Origin: an uncultured Propionimicrobium sp.
GTDB taxonomy: Bacteria > Actinomycetota > Actinomycetes > Propionibacteriales > Propionibacteriaceae
Reading direction: 5' to 3'
Assembly: GCA_946221385.1 (NCBI GenBank)
Contig: CAMIGX010000006.1
Location: forward strand, 62,001-126,000
DNA: 64,000 nucleotides
In this document: positions 42,365-50,311 of the stretch, one piece after another
How the letters are laid out: every line of letters starts with the position of its first letter
Numbering within the stretch: the stretch's first letter is position 1
Program-made: the position numbers and the translations under genes
Notes under the pieces: model-generated
The model's database searches: none
What the model saw: the letters and a program-made list of their open reading frames with translations, nothing else
Told to the model about the DNA's origin: nothing

Positions 42365-43072
42365 ATGGCAGCTGGCCGACAGCCTGGGCAACGTCCAGCA
42401 GACCGTCCCGCCGCGCACTCGAAGTCGTCATCAGCGCATCGGGCCAGTCGCGATCGGGCCGGACAGTCAGCGCGTCAAGCTCAAGGACCCTCCCAACGCA
42501 GTGCAGAGCGACGCGACGAACGTTCGCAACGTCGTTCTGAGCATGCCCGGGCAGCCACCAAGACTGAGCAGAGCCGCCCTGAGGCGCGCGAGCATACGTC
42601 TCGGAAATTGCTGCCCCGCGGCATCCGGTTGACCCGACGGGCGATGGCATTGGTAGCCGTCGCAGCGGTGTTGATGGTTGGCTATTTGCAGACGCTGCGA
42701 GTGCATTTGACCTTGGAAAGCGAGATTTCGGCCGTAAAGCTGGAAATTCAACAGCGCGAAGATGCAATCGCCTCCCTGCAAGAAGAATTGGCCGCCTGGC
42801 AGGATCCGGACTACGTCAAGATGCAAGCCCGAGACCGTTTGGGCTGGGTCGTTCCGGGAGAGACCGGCTACCGCGTCATCGGTCCGGACGGCAAACCTTA
42901 TGGTGGGGGAGTGCAGATCGAGCAAGCCGGCCGACTGCCCGCCAACGAGCACGCTAAGACCTGGTGGGAGCGGCTGTGGGGTTCGACGCGGGCCGCTGAC
43001 GATCCAGCGCCGGCAAGCCCGTTCCCAGAACGCACTATTCCCGCACCCACCAGCACTGAGACGCCACGATGA
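42365..43072 (+). CDS. FtsB/DivIC-like septum formation initiator
   Basis: The 235-residue cell-division protein has a basic, Arg/Ser/Gln-rich cytoplasmic N-terminus of about 90 residues. One membrane helix (RAMALVAVAAVLMVGYLQTL) is followed by a short coiled coil (SEISAVKLEIQQREDAIASLQEELAAWQDPDYVKMQARDRLG). This matches the actinobacterial FtsB-like family (compare Rv1024). The start at 42365 lies ten bases after GGAGG; an ATG at 42358 is out of frame. Overlaps the DUF501 gene by four bases. In Mycobacterium it directly follows eno; here about 20 kb intervene. Confidence 0.88.
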   Translation: MAAGRQPGQRPADRPAAHSKSSSAHRASRDRAGQSARQAQGPSQRSAERRDERSQRRSEHARAATKTEQSRPEAREHTSRKLLPRGIRLTRRAMALVAVAAVLMVGYLQTLRVHLTLESEISAVKLEIQQREDAIASLQEELAAWQDPDYVKMQARDRLGWVVPGETGYRVIGPDGKPYGGGVQIEQAGRLPANEHAKTWWERLWGSTRAADDPAPASPFPERTIPAPTSTETPR

Positions 43073-43626
43073 GATACCAGCCCGCCAGCGAACGCGATTT
43101 GCAGATCGCCGAACTACAGCTCGGCCGGCCGGTGCGCGGTGTGGCCGGCGTCGCCTGGCGTTGTCCGTGCGGCGAGCCGGGTGTGCTCGCGACCTATCCG
43201 CGGCTGCCAGCTGACCGTGGCGTCGGTACACCCTTCCCGACGATTTACTATCTGACCTGTCCGCAGGCTGTGCTGGGTTGTTCGCGGCTAGAAGCTAGCG
43301 GGCTGATGGCTGAGCTGACTGAACGGTTAGCGGTGGACCCGCAATTGGCCGCGGCCTATCAACACGCCCACGAGGCATATCTAGCTGACCGTGCAGCCCT
43401 AGAAGCTGAGCTCGACGGCCCCGTCCCCGAGATCGCTGGCGTCAGCGCCGGCGGCATGCCGACCCGCGTCAAATGCCTGCACGCCCTGGTAGGGCACGCG
43501 CTAGCTGCTGGACCGGGGGTCAATCCGATCGGGGATCTAGTGCTCGAACGCCTCGGTGATTTTTGTACCCACCCTTGCCTGGATCCGGCCGAACTCGCTG
43601 CCGCGGGCATCAGTCAGCTCGGCTGA
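43069..43626 (+). CDS. DUF501 family protein
   Basis: The 185-residue protein belongs to the DUF501 family conserved beside ftsB-like and ppx genes in actinobacteria (compare Rv1025). Recognisable are DLQIAELQLGRPVRGVAGVAWRC, PFPTIYYLTCP, the VSAGGMPTRVKCLHALVGHALAAGPGVNPIGD core and a C-terminal cysteine cluster. Several conserved Cys and His residues could bind a metal; the function is unknown. Starts ATGA-coupled to the previous gene. Confidence 0.88.
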   Translation: MRYQPASERDLQIAELQLGRPVRGVAGVAWRCPCGEPGVLATYPRLPADRGVGTPFPTIYYLTCPQAVLGCSRLEASGLMAELTERLAVDPQLAAAYQHAHEAYLADRAALEAELDGPVPEIAGVSAGGMPTRVKCLHALVGHALAAGPGVNPIGDLVLERLGDFCTHPCLDPAELAAAGISQLG

Positions 43627-43651
43627 ATATCCTTTTGACTAGGAGCGTCGC

Positions 43652-44629
43652 ATGCCAAGACCCGTCGCCGCGCTGGACGCCGGCACCAACACTGTCCGCC
43701 TCTACATCGCCCAGCCCGGCCACGGCGGCCGTCTGGAAGAGCTGGTGCGCACCACGCGCTTCGTCGGCCTTGGCGAGGGCGTTGACGCGACTGGCCGATT
43801 CAAGCCGGAAGCTATCGAACGGGCATTGCAGGCCATTGATGAGTATGCGCTCTTGATGACCGAATATGACGTCGAACGAGCCATGATGGTCGCGACGTCT
43901 GCGTCTCGAGACGCCGCCAATCGCGCGGAGTTCTTTGACCAAGTCGAGCAGCGACTGGGCTTCCAACCCGATTTGATCAGCGGCACCCAAGAAGCCCAGC
44001 TGTCTTTCAAAGGCGCGCTGACGGGCGCCCGCGATCCGCGCGGTCCAGTCTTGGTCGTCGACTCCGGAGGCGGTTCGACTGAGCTCGTGATGGGGGAGAC
44101 GACCGGCGCCATCACCGACAAGATCAGCCTCGACGTGGGCTCCAGGCGGCTGCGGGAACGGTTATTGCCCGCTGACCCGCCGACCGCTGAACAGATCGCC
44201 CAGGCACGAGCCGAAGTCGACCAGCAGCTAGCGACCGTCTTCGATCTGAGCCAAGTGGCGACCTGTATTGGGGTTGCCGGCACCGTCACCACGATGGCTG
44301 CCTTGCTACTCGGCCTGGACCAATATGATCGCGCCAAGGTGCATGGCTCGATTCACTCCGCCGACGAACTCTCGACGCTCGCTGATCGTCTGTTGACGAT
44401 GACCGTCGACCAGGTTCGTGTGCTCGGCCCGGTGGAACCAAAACGAGCGCCGGTGCTGTGCGCTGGTGCGCTGATCGTCGCCGAGATCGCCAGCCGCTTG
44501 CCCGTGCCATTGATCGCTAGTGAAGCTGACATCTTGGACGGCATCGGCGCGCTGCTAGCAAATCGGCAGTCGACGTCCCCGCAAAGCCGCGACGGCGGGC
44601 TAGTCGCTAAGCACTTCCGGCCGAGCTGA
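43652..44629 (+). CDS. ppx: Exopolyphosphatase (Ppx/GppA family)
   Basis: The 325-residue hydrolase of polyphosphate or pppGpp has ALDAGTNTVRLYIA (phosphate loop 1), MVATSASRDAANRAEFFDQ, LVVDSGGGSTELVMGE (phosphate loop 2, about 130) and CIGVAGTVTTMAALLLGL (about 208). It is the short two-domain form found in actinobacteria. The ATG follows TAGGAGCGTCGC. It completes the ftsB-like/DUF501/ppx group. Confidence 0.9.
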   Translation: MPRPVAALDAGTNTVRLYIAQPGHGGRLEELVRTTRFVGLGEGVDATGRFKPEAIERALQAIDEYALLMTEYDVERAMMVATSASRDAANRAEFFDQVEQRLGFQPDLISGTQEAQLSFKGALTGARDPRGPVLVVDSGGGSTELVMGETTGAITDKISLDVGSRRLRERLLPADPPTAEQIAQARAEVDQQLATVFDLSQVATCIGVAGTVTTMAALLLGLDQYDRAKVHGSIHSADELSTLADRLLTMTVDQVRVLGPVEPKRAPVLCAGALIVAEIASRLPVPLIASEADILDGIGALLANRQSTSPQSRDGGLVAKHFRPS

Positions 44630-44752
44630 AGAGCAGCTGGCACAGTCGCTCAGCGCTGACGGCGAAGGCTCAAGTTCGGGCTTGTCGGCTGACAACGAGT
44701 ACTGTTTAGATGATCGCCGCGCAGACTAGCTCGTCAAGCAGTCGACGCGCCG

Positions 44753-44825
44753 GCCCCCGTAGCCCAATGGCAGAGGCAAGCGGCTTAAACCCGCTCCAGT
44801 ATGGGTTCGAATCCCATCGGGGGCA
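44753..44825 (+). tRNA. tRNA with UAA anticodon (Leu), short variable loop
   Basis: Seven-bp acceptor stem GCCCCCG/CGGGGGC, anticodon arm AGCGG-CTTAAAC-CCGCT (UAA reads codon UUA), T-arm ATGGG-TTCGAAT-CCCAT. The variable region is only CCAGT (5 bases), whereas leucine tRNAs normally carry a long variable arm. Total 73 nt, CCA not encoded (AC follows). A similar tRNA sits downstream of ppx in Mycobacterium as I recall. Either this is an atypical tRNA-Leu or the anticodon is misleading. Confidence 0.85.
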
Positions 44826-44857
44826 CGATCACCAGGGAGCCGCCGTTATTTGACGGT

Positions 44858-45565
44858 TCAATCCAGCGGCACGGAGTCTAGATGACGGTCCAGCAGCGAG
44901 CGGGCGCCGGAGGTCCATGGCAGCCGTCGCCAGCGGCGCAGCGGCACCCAACTGGCTGATTGCGTCGTGCCGCCAACGTCTAAGACTTCCGGCTCGGTCG
45001 GGCTGGCGCAGGTCGCGGTGTAGATGATGCGCAGCGCTTGGAAATCTTCCAGCACGCCATTGGGGGCGCGCCCAATCCAATGGTCAGATTGGATATCGAT
45101 CAGTCGGTCGATTTGAACCTCTTGGGCGGTCTCCTCGCGGATCTCGCGAATTACGGCATCACTAGGTAATTCGCCAGCTTCCAGGCCGCCGCCGGGGAGC
45201 TGCCACATGCCGGGGATCGCGGTCGCGGCTGAACACTGAGTGCCTAACAAGCCAAGTGAGGAACGCACGATGGCGTAGGCGGCAATGCGCTGCCGTTCGA
45301 CAGGGATTTCACCAGGCCGCAATTCGAGCCGCGGATCGATGCCGCGAGAGCGCACTCGCGGTGGGCGGTTCGTAGCTTGACGTGCCAAGATCTGCGCGGT
45401 GACGACGACCTCGTCATTGTCCAACCGAGCCGATAACAACTGCGAAATGACATATCCCTCTTGCCAAACCAGCATGCGAGGATCTTCACCGTGGCCGACG
45501 TGCAGATCGACGCTGGCGCCAGCTCCTGGAGCTGGCACACCGACGATTCGCATGTCTTCCATCAT
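44858..45565 (-). CDS. NUDIX hydrolase
   Basis: About 235 residues. An N-terminal segment of roughly 110 residues without assigned domain is followed by a NUDIX fold with box GGGLEAGELPSDAVIREI then REETAQEV. The residues G-x5-E-x7-REUxEE are intact, but the usual Gly near the end of the box is Ala. Such enzymes hydrolyse nucleoside diphosphates linked to other moieties; the substrate is unknown. The start is uncertain: ATG 45565 (GAGACT seven bases upstream) or ATG 45553. A frame to GTG 45595 is also open. Confidence 0.8.
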   Translation of the reverse strand: MMEDMRIVGVPAPGAGASVDLHVGHGEDPRMLVWQEGYVISQLLSARLDNDEVVVTAQILARQATNRPPRVRSRGIDPRLELRPGEIPVERQRIAAYAIVRSSLGLLGTQCSAATAIPGMWQLPGGGLEAGELPSDAVIREIREETAQEVQIDRLIDIQSDHWIGRAPNGVLEDFQALRIIYTATCASPTEPEVLDVGGTTQSASWVPLRRWRRLPWTSGARSLLDRHLDSVPLD

Positions 45566-45641
45566 GGCAGCAAGTCTCAAGCTTCGAGGCGGCACCCGCC
45601 CAGCCAGTCAAGAATGCATGGCGCCTGTGGCGGCGCACAGA

Positions 45642-46703
45642 CTATCGGGTCGGCGTCGGTGAGTGTGTTCCGCTGGTCAGCCGCTGCCCAGCGAGATCGG
45701 TCACGATCTTCGCGCCCCCGACGTCGAAGGTCATTCGAGGTTCTTTGTCATCGGGATGCCGCACGATGACGACGTTGACCGGGGTGCCAGGCTTGCCCAG
45801 CTCGACGGGCAATTGATTGATCAAGCGTGCTATCACCACCGGGTCGATCCGCTCATGTTGGAAGCGCAGATCCGTGATCGTCTGGCTGCGCACCGATTTG
45901 AAGGCGGGCAGCCCGGCCGGTCGCGTCATCCGTTCAGTCGTCCCGCGTTGCTCACCGGGTGCGTCGACCCAAAGCTGTCCGTCTGAAGAAATTGCCACCG
46001 CGAGCACCCAGGTCAAGCCAGTGGTCGCGTCAGCAAGTCCGTCGGCGATGCCGTCAGCGGTGCGATAATTCAAGGGCAAGATCACCGTCGCGTCGGGACG
46101 GAAAAAGACCGTCGTCGATTCCGGATTAGTGGTCACCGTCATCAAGACCTTGCCGTCGTTATATTCGGTTATTTGCAGCTGCTGACGACTATCTGATCCA
46201 GATAGCTGAGCGGCCAGCTGGAACATCTGGTCGATGTGGTCGAGGTCATAGACGCGTGGATCGAAGCTGGCCGAGACGACGAAATCAGTGCCATCATCGA
46301 CGATGCTAGTTTCGCCGTCCTGCCAGGTGATGGTGTGTGGTCGATTGGTCTTGTTGATAAAGGTCAGTGTCGCGTGCCGATCATCAATTTGGACGCGGAC
46401 GACCGGCGCCCCGTCCGCCAATCGGGTCAATTCGTCAACGACCTCGCGAGCCCGACCAGGCACGGCCGGGTTGATGCTGGCTTGGCTCTTAGCTGGTTGT
46501 GCAGACTTCGACGTAACTGGTGAAGCAGGCGCCGAAGCCGGTGAGCTGGGCGCGGGCTGTGGCAGACCGCAGGCGACCAATAGCGCGGCGCTCACAGCGC
46601 AGCCGATCAACCGAGTGCGCGCGCGTGATTGAACCTGGCTCGTGGCGGTCGGGGAGGACGGCCTGGAGCCAGCACGCCCAGCGCGCGGACGGAAATTGGT
46701 CAC
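45642..46703 (-). CDS. Putative lipoprotein, 353 residues
   Basis: A GTG start at 46703 has TAGCCT six bases upstream (leaderless). An Arg/Ser-rich cytoplasmic lead is followed by the hydrophobic LIGCAVSAALLVACG, with the lipobox Cys near residue 45. A Ser/Ala/Pro linker follows, then a beta-rich globular part with NKTNRPHTITW, VVSASFDPRVYDL and VIVRHPDDKEPRM. No family recognised. It resembles actinobacterial surface lipoproteins whose Ser/Pro linker may be O-mannosylated, which is inference. Confidence 0.7.
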   Translation of the reverse strand: MTNFRPRAGRAGSRPSSPTATSQVQSRARTRLIGCAVSAALLVACGLPQPAPSSPASAPASPVTSKSAQPAKSQASINPAVPGRAREVVDELTRLADGAPVVRVQIDDRHATLTFINKTNRPHTITWQDGETSIVDDGTDFVVSASFDPRVYDLDHIDQMFQLAAQLSGSDSRQQLQITEYNDGKVLMTVTTNPESTTVFFRPDATVILPLNYRTADGIADGLADATTGLTWVLAVAISSDGQLWVDAPGEQRGTTERMTRPAGLPAFKSVRSQTITDLRFQHERIDPVVIARLINQLPVELGKPGTPVNVVIVRHPDDKEPRMTFDVGGAKIVTDLAGQRLTSGTHSPTPTR

Positions 46704-46715
46704 ATGGGCAGGCTA
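46704..46715 (-). promoter_or_regulatory. -10 element of a leaderless promoter (lipoprotein)
   Basis: Minus-strand TAGCCT (46710-46715), six bases, then GTG at 46703. Confidence 0.5.
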
Positions 46716-46869
46716 CCGTCCCAGTCCGACGATTCGCGGTCAGCGCACCCCGGCAGAGCCAGTGCAGATGGAAGGTGAAGCGCGAATTGGTGCCTGTCAT
46801 GGGCTGCGCTCAAGGCGAAACGCAAGGCTGGCAAGCGTTGTTAGCGAGTCGCGCGACCGATGCAGCGCT

Positions 46870-46882
46870 TAGAGTGTTGCCC
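46870..46882 (+). promoter_or_regulatory. -10 element of a leaderless promoter (small membrane protein)
   Basis: TAGAGT (46870-46875), seven bases, then GTG at 46883. Confidence 0.5.
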
Positions 46883-47221
46883 GTGATGAAGTTTTCGAAG
46901 AATCTGCTCATGATCCTCGGCGGCATCTTGCTGCTGCTCGTCGTCGGATTGAGCGTCTACAACTGGATCGAGGTCTACGGACTGCTCCAGGCTGCCCAGC
47001 GCTTCGGCACCGAGCAGCGTAACCCCAACTACTTGATCGTGCTGGCCGTAGCCGGCGGTGCGCTGGGCGGTCTGCTGCTCGGTTTGGGCATCGCGATGCC
47101 GCGGCAAACCTTCAAGGCTCGCTACCAAAATCAACTGCGCGCCGATCGTCTCGATGCGGCGGAGACCGCGGGCTTTAAGGGCGCTTCGACTGCTGAGCGT
47201 AAGCAGCCGCCAGCTATCTGA
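46883..47221 (+). CDS. Small membrane protein with two helices, 112 residues
   Basis: Two hydrophobic segments are clear: LLMILGGILLLLVVGLSVYNWIEV (about 7-30) and NYLIVLAVAGGALGGLLLGLGIAMP (about 48-72). A charged cytoplasmic-looking tail of about 40 residues follows. No known family. GTG 46883 is preferred because of the leaderless -10; ATG 46886 directly follows. The longer open frame upstream is Arg-rich and overlaps the divergent lipoprotein gene, so it is rejected. Confidence 0.65.
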   Translation: MMKFSKNLLMILGGILLLLVVGLSVYNWIEVYGLLQAAQRFGTEQRNPNYLIVLAVAGGALGGLLLGLGIAMPRQTFKARYQNQLRADRLDAAETAGFKGASTAERKQPPAI

Positions 47222-47266
47222 GGCTGACAGCCCACCGCGCAGCCGAATGACAGCACGAGTTGCCGA

Positions 47267-47755
47267 TCAGCTCAGCGTCTGGATGACTACCGCGGTCTGT
47301 CGAGGTTGCGGCTCAGGTTCTTGAGGGGCCTGGGTCTGCGGCGCACGTTCAGCTTCTGGACGCGGCTCCTGCGTGACGACTTCTCGTTCCGTAGCGCTGG
47401 TCTGCTCTTCCGGCTTCGGGGCCTCGCTGTGCTCGACTGGCGGTGCCCACGTCTGCTCGCTGACCGGCGACATCGAAATCGGTTGCGCGGTGTATCGCGG
47501 ACCAGTGGGGCTATAGGTCGGATAGCTCTTGGACTCAGGAGCGCTCGCGGTGACCGTCACCACCTTGGGTTGGCCAGGTGCCGACGCGTTCGACGGACGG
47601 CTGAGCAGCAAGGTGCCCGCCAGCAGGGCGCAAACGAGCACGATTGACGCCAAGATCAGCAGGCCGACCGGCGCCGGTGAGCCTTCGGAATCGACCCGCT
47701 CAGTCGACGTCTCTTCCGGTTGGCTGTCAGACCGCTTAGGTGAATTCGTTGCCAT
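47267..47755 (-). CDS. Single-pass membrane protein with Pro/Glu-rich exterior
   Basis: 162 residues from ATG 47755, which has AGGAAAGCA directly upstream. A short polar cytoplasmic part (about 30 residues) precedes one membrane helix (VGLLILASIVLVCALLAGTLLL). An external region follows that is rich in Pro, Glu, Gln, Ser and Thr and looks disordered, ending QTAVVIQTLS. No domain recognised. It is likely a cell-envelope spacer or accessory protein. Convergent with the small membrane protein gene. Confidence 0.65.
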   Translation of the reverse strand: MATNSPKRSDSQPEETSTERVDSEGSPAPVGLLILASIVLVCALLAGTLLLSRPSNASAPGQPKVVTVTASAPESKSYPTYSPTGPRYTAQPISMSPVSEQTWAPPVEHSEAPKPEEQTSATEREVVTQEPRPEAERAPQTQAPQEPEPQPRQTAVVIQTLS

Positions 47756-48058
47756 TGCTTTCCTAGCCGCCGGCGACGGGATAGCCGCTGGCCACCACAC
47801 ATCGCATAGTTCGGTCGCCGATAGTCCATTTACTAGGGCGTATTCCAGCTTAACCTGAGAAACCTTAACAAACCAGCTGCGTCCTTAAGCTGAAAATTAG
47901 GTGGCAACTACGACTCTGGTAACATAGTTAAATCAGTTCGTCTCACGACATGGCGTGAGACCGCCTAGACTGCGCACCGCCGCCCGAGCGGCCCCAATGG
48001 CAGTCTGCACCGCGGGCTTTAGGGCTGTACTGATGTCCATCGCAACACTCGAGGCAGC
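47756..48058. promoter_or_regulatory. Divergent intergenic region upstream of the CarD-like gene
   Basis: About 300 bases without a gene. An 8-bp inverted repeat GTCTCACG-6-CGTGAGAC spans 47940-47961 and ends four bases before TAGACT (47966-47971), a good -10. That would give a 5' leader of about 80 bases for the CarD-like gene. The repeat overlaps the expected spacer/-35 region, so it may be an operator. Confidence 0.5.
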
Positions 48059-48592
48059 ATGCAGCTAGAAGTCGGTCAGATCGTCATCCACCCCCACCAC
48101 GGTCCAGCGGCTGTTACGAGCATCATCACTCGTACCGTCAAGGGCCAGCCAATGGATTACGCAGAACTCGAAGTTCAGGGCAATAAGCTGCGCGTCAGCA
48201 TTCCCGTCTCGAAGGCCGAAGAAATCGGCATTCGAGATATCGCCTGTGATTCTCAACTCGACAAGTTAACCGAGGTCTTGTGTGCGCCGACGGTCAATGA
48301 AGAGACGCAGTGGTCGCGTCGTTACAAGGCCAATCGGGCGTCAATGGCTACCGGCGACCCGCTGCAGCTGGCGGCAGTCGTGCGCGACCTGGTGCGTCGC
48401 CGCGAACGGGGCTCGCTGTCGCTGGGCGAACGTGATCTGTTGAAGGAAGCTTCCGCGCCGCTGCTGGCTGAGATTGCGCTGGCCGTCGAGGTGGACGAAG
48501 ACAAGGCCCGCGAGATCATGTTCTCGATGATCATGGACGAGTCGACCCACGCGCTGGACGTTGCTCGTGGCCAGGTGGCTGAGGCAGTCTAA
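48059..48592 (+). CDS. CarD/CdnL-like RNA polymerase-binding regulator
   Basis: The 177-residue protein has an N-terminal CarD_CdnL_TRCF RNA polymerase-interacting domain (VGQIVIHPHHGPAAVTSII...LRVSIPVSKAEEIGIRDI, about 1-65). The C-terminal helical DNA-binding domain follows (SRRYKANRASMATGDPLQLAAVVRDLVRRRERGSLSLGERDLL). CarD stabilises open complexes at many promoters in actinobacteria and is usually essential. Only a weak GAGG precedes the ATG. A terminator follows. Confidence 0.9.
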   Translation: MQLEVGQIVIHPHHGPAAVTSIITRTVKGQPMDYAELEVQGNKLRVSIPVSKAEEIGIRDIACDSQLDKLTEVLCAPTVNEETQWSRRYKANRASMATGDPLQLAAVVRDLVRRRERGSLSLGERDLLKEASAPLLAEIALAVEVDEDKAREIMFSMIMDESTHALDVARGQVAEAV

Positions 48593-48609
48593 GCAAAGAT
48601 TTCAAAGTG

Positions 48610-48639
48610 GGGCGTCGCAGCAGCGGCGCCCTTCTTTTT
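48610..48639 (+). terminator. Intrinsic terminator of the CarD-like gene
   Basis: A 9-bp stem with one G-T pair (48610-48618 with 48623-48631), tetraloop AGCA, then TTCTTTTT. Confidence 0.85.
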
Positions 48640-48778
48640 ACCTGGGGGTCTTTCTGCCTGGGTCGTCCAGGGCGCTAGATGCGAGAGTCGCGCACGGATG
48701 TTGCGGGCAGCGTCCCGATTCTTGGTTGCTTAGACCATAGGTCAGTCTGGTTGACCCGCCGCTGCAGGCGCTGGTCAG

Positions 48779-49429
48779 CTAGCCGCAGGTGACGCCGGTG
48801 GCGTGCACGGGGCAGTAGCCGTCCGGATTAGCGTCGAGATATTGCTGGTGATAGTCCTCGGCGTAATAAAACGGTGCGGACGCCTCGAGTTGGGTCTTGA
48901 TCGTGCCGTATCCGGCTGCGGTCAACTGCTCTTGGAAATCAGCTAGCGCGGCCCTTGCTTGCTCGGCTTGCTCGTCATCGACCGGAAATAGTGCCGAGCG
49001 ATATTGGGTACCGACGTCATTGCCTTGACGATTGCCCTGCGTGGGATCGTGATTTTCCAAGAAGACCTTGAGCAGCTGCTGATAGCTGGTCTGCGCAGGA
49101 TCGAACACGACCCGCACCGTCTCGGTATGACCGGTTTGGCCTGAGCAAGTCTCGCGATAATTCGGATTGGGGGTGTATCCGCCTAGATAGCCGACCGCCG
49201 TCATCAGCACGCCAGGCTCATTCCAGAACAGCTTCTCTGCGCCCCAAAAACAGCCCATCGCGAATAGCGCTTCTTGAGCCTGCTTGGAACGTACTTGTTG
49301 GTCATAGCTGTCCAAGGTTTGACCGAAAATGCGATGTTGGAACCGCGCCGGATCGAGCACCGCTACTTCGCGGCCGGGCAGCGCGCGTTGCGCGTCAACA
49401 GGCTTAGGGGCGCTGAAAAAGGGGAGCAT
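48779..49429 (-). CDS. msrA: Peptide methionine-(S)-sulfoxide reductase MsrA
   Basis: The 216-residue enzyme repairs oxidised methionine. The catalytic cysteine is Cys60 in AMGCFWGAEKLF. GYLGGYTPNPNYRETCSGQTGHTE and a C-terminal HQQYLDANPDGYCPVHATG with recycling cysteines follow. An N-terminal extension of about 45 residues precedes the core. The ATG has TAAACT six bases upstream (leaderless). No msrB domain is fused. Confidence 0.94.
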   Translation of the reverse strand: MLPFFSAPKPVDAQRALPGREVAVLDPARFQHRIFGQTLDSYDQQVRSKQAQEALFAMGCFWGAEKLFWNEPGVLMTAVGYLGGYTPNPNYRETCSGQTGHTETVRVVFDPAQTSYQQLLKVFLENHDPTQGNRQGNDVGTQYRSALFPVDDEQAEQARAALADFQEQLTAAGYGTIKTQLEASAPFYYAEDYHQQYLDANPDGYCPVHATGVTCG

Positions 49430-49441
49430 CCCGCAAGTTTA
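49430..49441 (-). promoter_or_regulatory. -10 element of a leaderless promoter (msrA)
   Basis: Minus-strand TAAACT (49436-49441), six bases, then ATG at 49429. Confidence 0.55.
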
Positions 49442-49473
49442 GTCGACGGGACCGGCCGATGGGGTGACGACTC

Positions 49474-50160
49474 TCACGCCGGCAGCTGCCATTCGATTGG
49501 TTGGGCGTCCTGCGCCACCAGCGCAGCATTTGCGCGGCTGAATGGCCGAGATCCGAAAAAGCCGCCGGCTGCTGATAACGGCGAGGGATGAGCCGAAGCA
49601 ATGATTGGAACTTCGCGGGCCCGCAAGCGTGGCGTCAAAGTCTGCGCGTCGCGTCCCCACAAGATCGCTACCAGCGGGCCGCCGCGCTCGAGCAGCGCGT
49701 CAATCGCGCACTCGGTGACGGGCTCCCAACCTTTACCGTGATGGGATCCGGCGCGGCCTGGCTGGACGGTCAGGCAGCGATTCAACAAGAGCACGCCTTG
49801 GTCAAACCAGGCGCTCAGATCACCATGCTCGGCAGGATCGATCCCGAGATCTGTTTGCAGTTCGCGGTAGATATTCGTCAATGATCGGGGCAGCGGACGG
49901 ACATCCCGGTCGACGGCGAAGCTCAACCCGATCGGGTGGCCAGGAGTCGGATAGGGGTCTTGGCCGACGATCAACACTCGCACTTCAGCGAGGGGACGGG
50001 TGAAAGCACGAAGCACTAACTCTCCGCGCGGCAGATAGCCGCGCCCTGCTGCGACCTCAGCGCGCAGGAAGTCGCCCATCCGATGCACCTGCGATTCGAC
50101 GGGTGCCAACGCAGCTGCCCAATCAGTCGCGACGAGATCTGCCAGGGGCTGAGCATTCAT
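49474..50160 (-). CDS. ung: Uracil-DNA glycosylase
   Basis: The 228-residue family 1 enzyme excises uracil from DNA. It has the catalytic water-activating motif VGQDPYPTPGHPIGLSF (Asp68), GVLLLNRCLTVQPG, AILWGRDAQ, and the HPSPLSAAGGFFGSRPFS leucine/histidine loop. Length and motifs are normal. It lies 45 bases from msrA on the same strand. The start at ATG 50160 has no clear signal. Confidence 0.94.
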   Translation of the reverse strand: MNAQPLADLVATDWAAALAPVESQVHRMGDFLRAEVAAGRGYLPRGELVLRAFTRPLAEVRVLIVGQDPYPTPGHPIGLSFAVDRDVRPLPRSLTNIYRELQTDLGIDPAEHGDLSAWFDQGVLLLNRCLTVQPGRAGSHHGKGWEPVTECAIDALLERGGPLVAILWGRDAQTLTPRLRAREVPIIASAHPSPLSAAGGFFGSRPFSRANAALVAQDAQPIEWQLPA

Positions 50161-50311
50161 GGGTCAAGTCAAGCACGTCCCTTGCTCGATGCTGCTCGAC
50201 GCTGATCATCGCTGACGGCAGGCTGCTGGCCGCTTCGCTGTTCGAGATATCTGAGTCATCCTGGCAAGTCAAAGTGGGCAGTGACTTGGAATTTTTGCTT
50301 GACTTGAAGAT

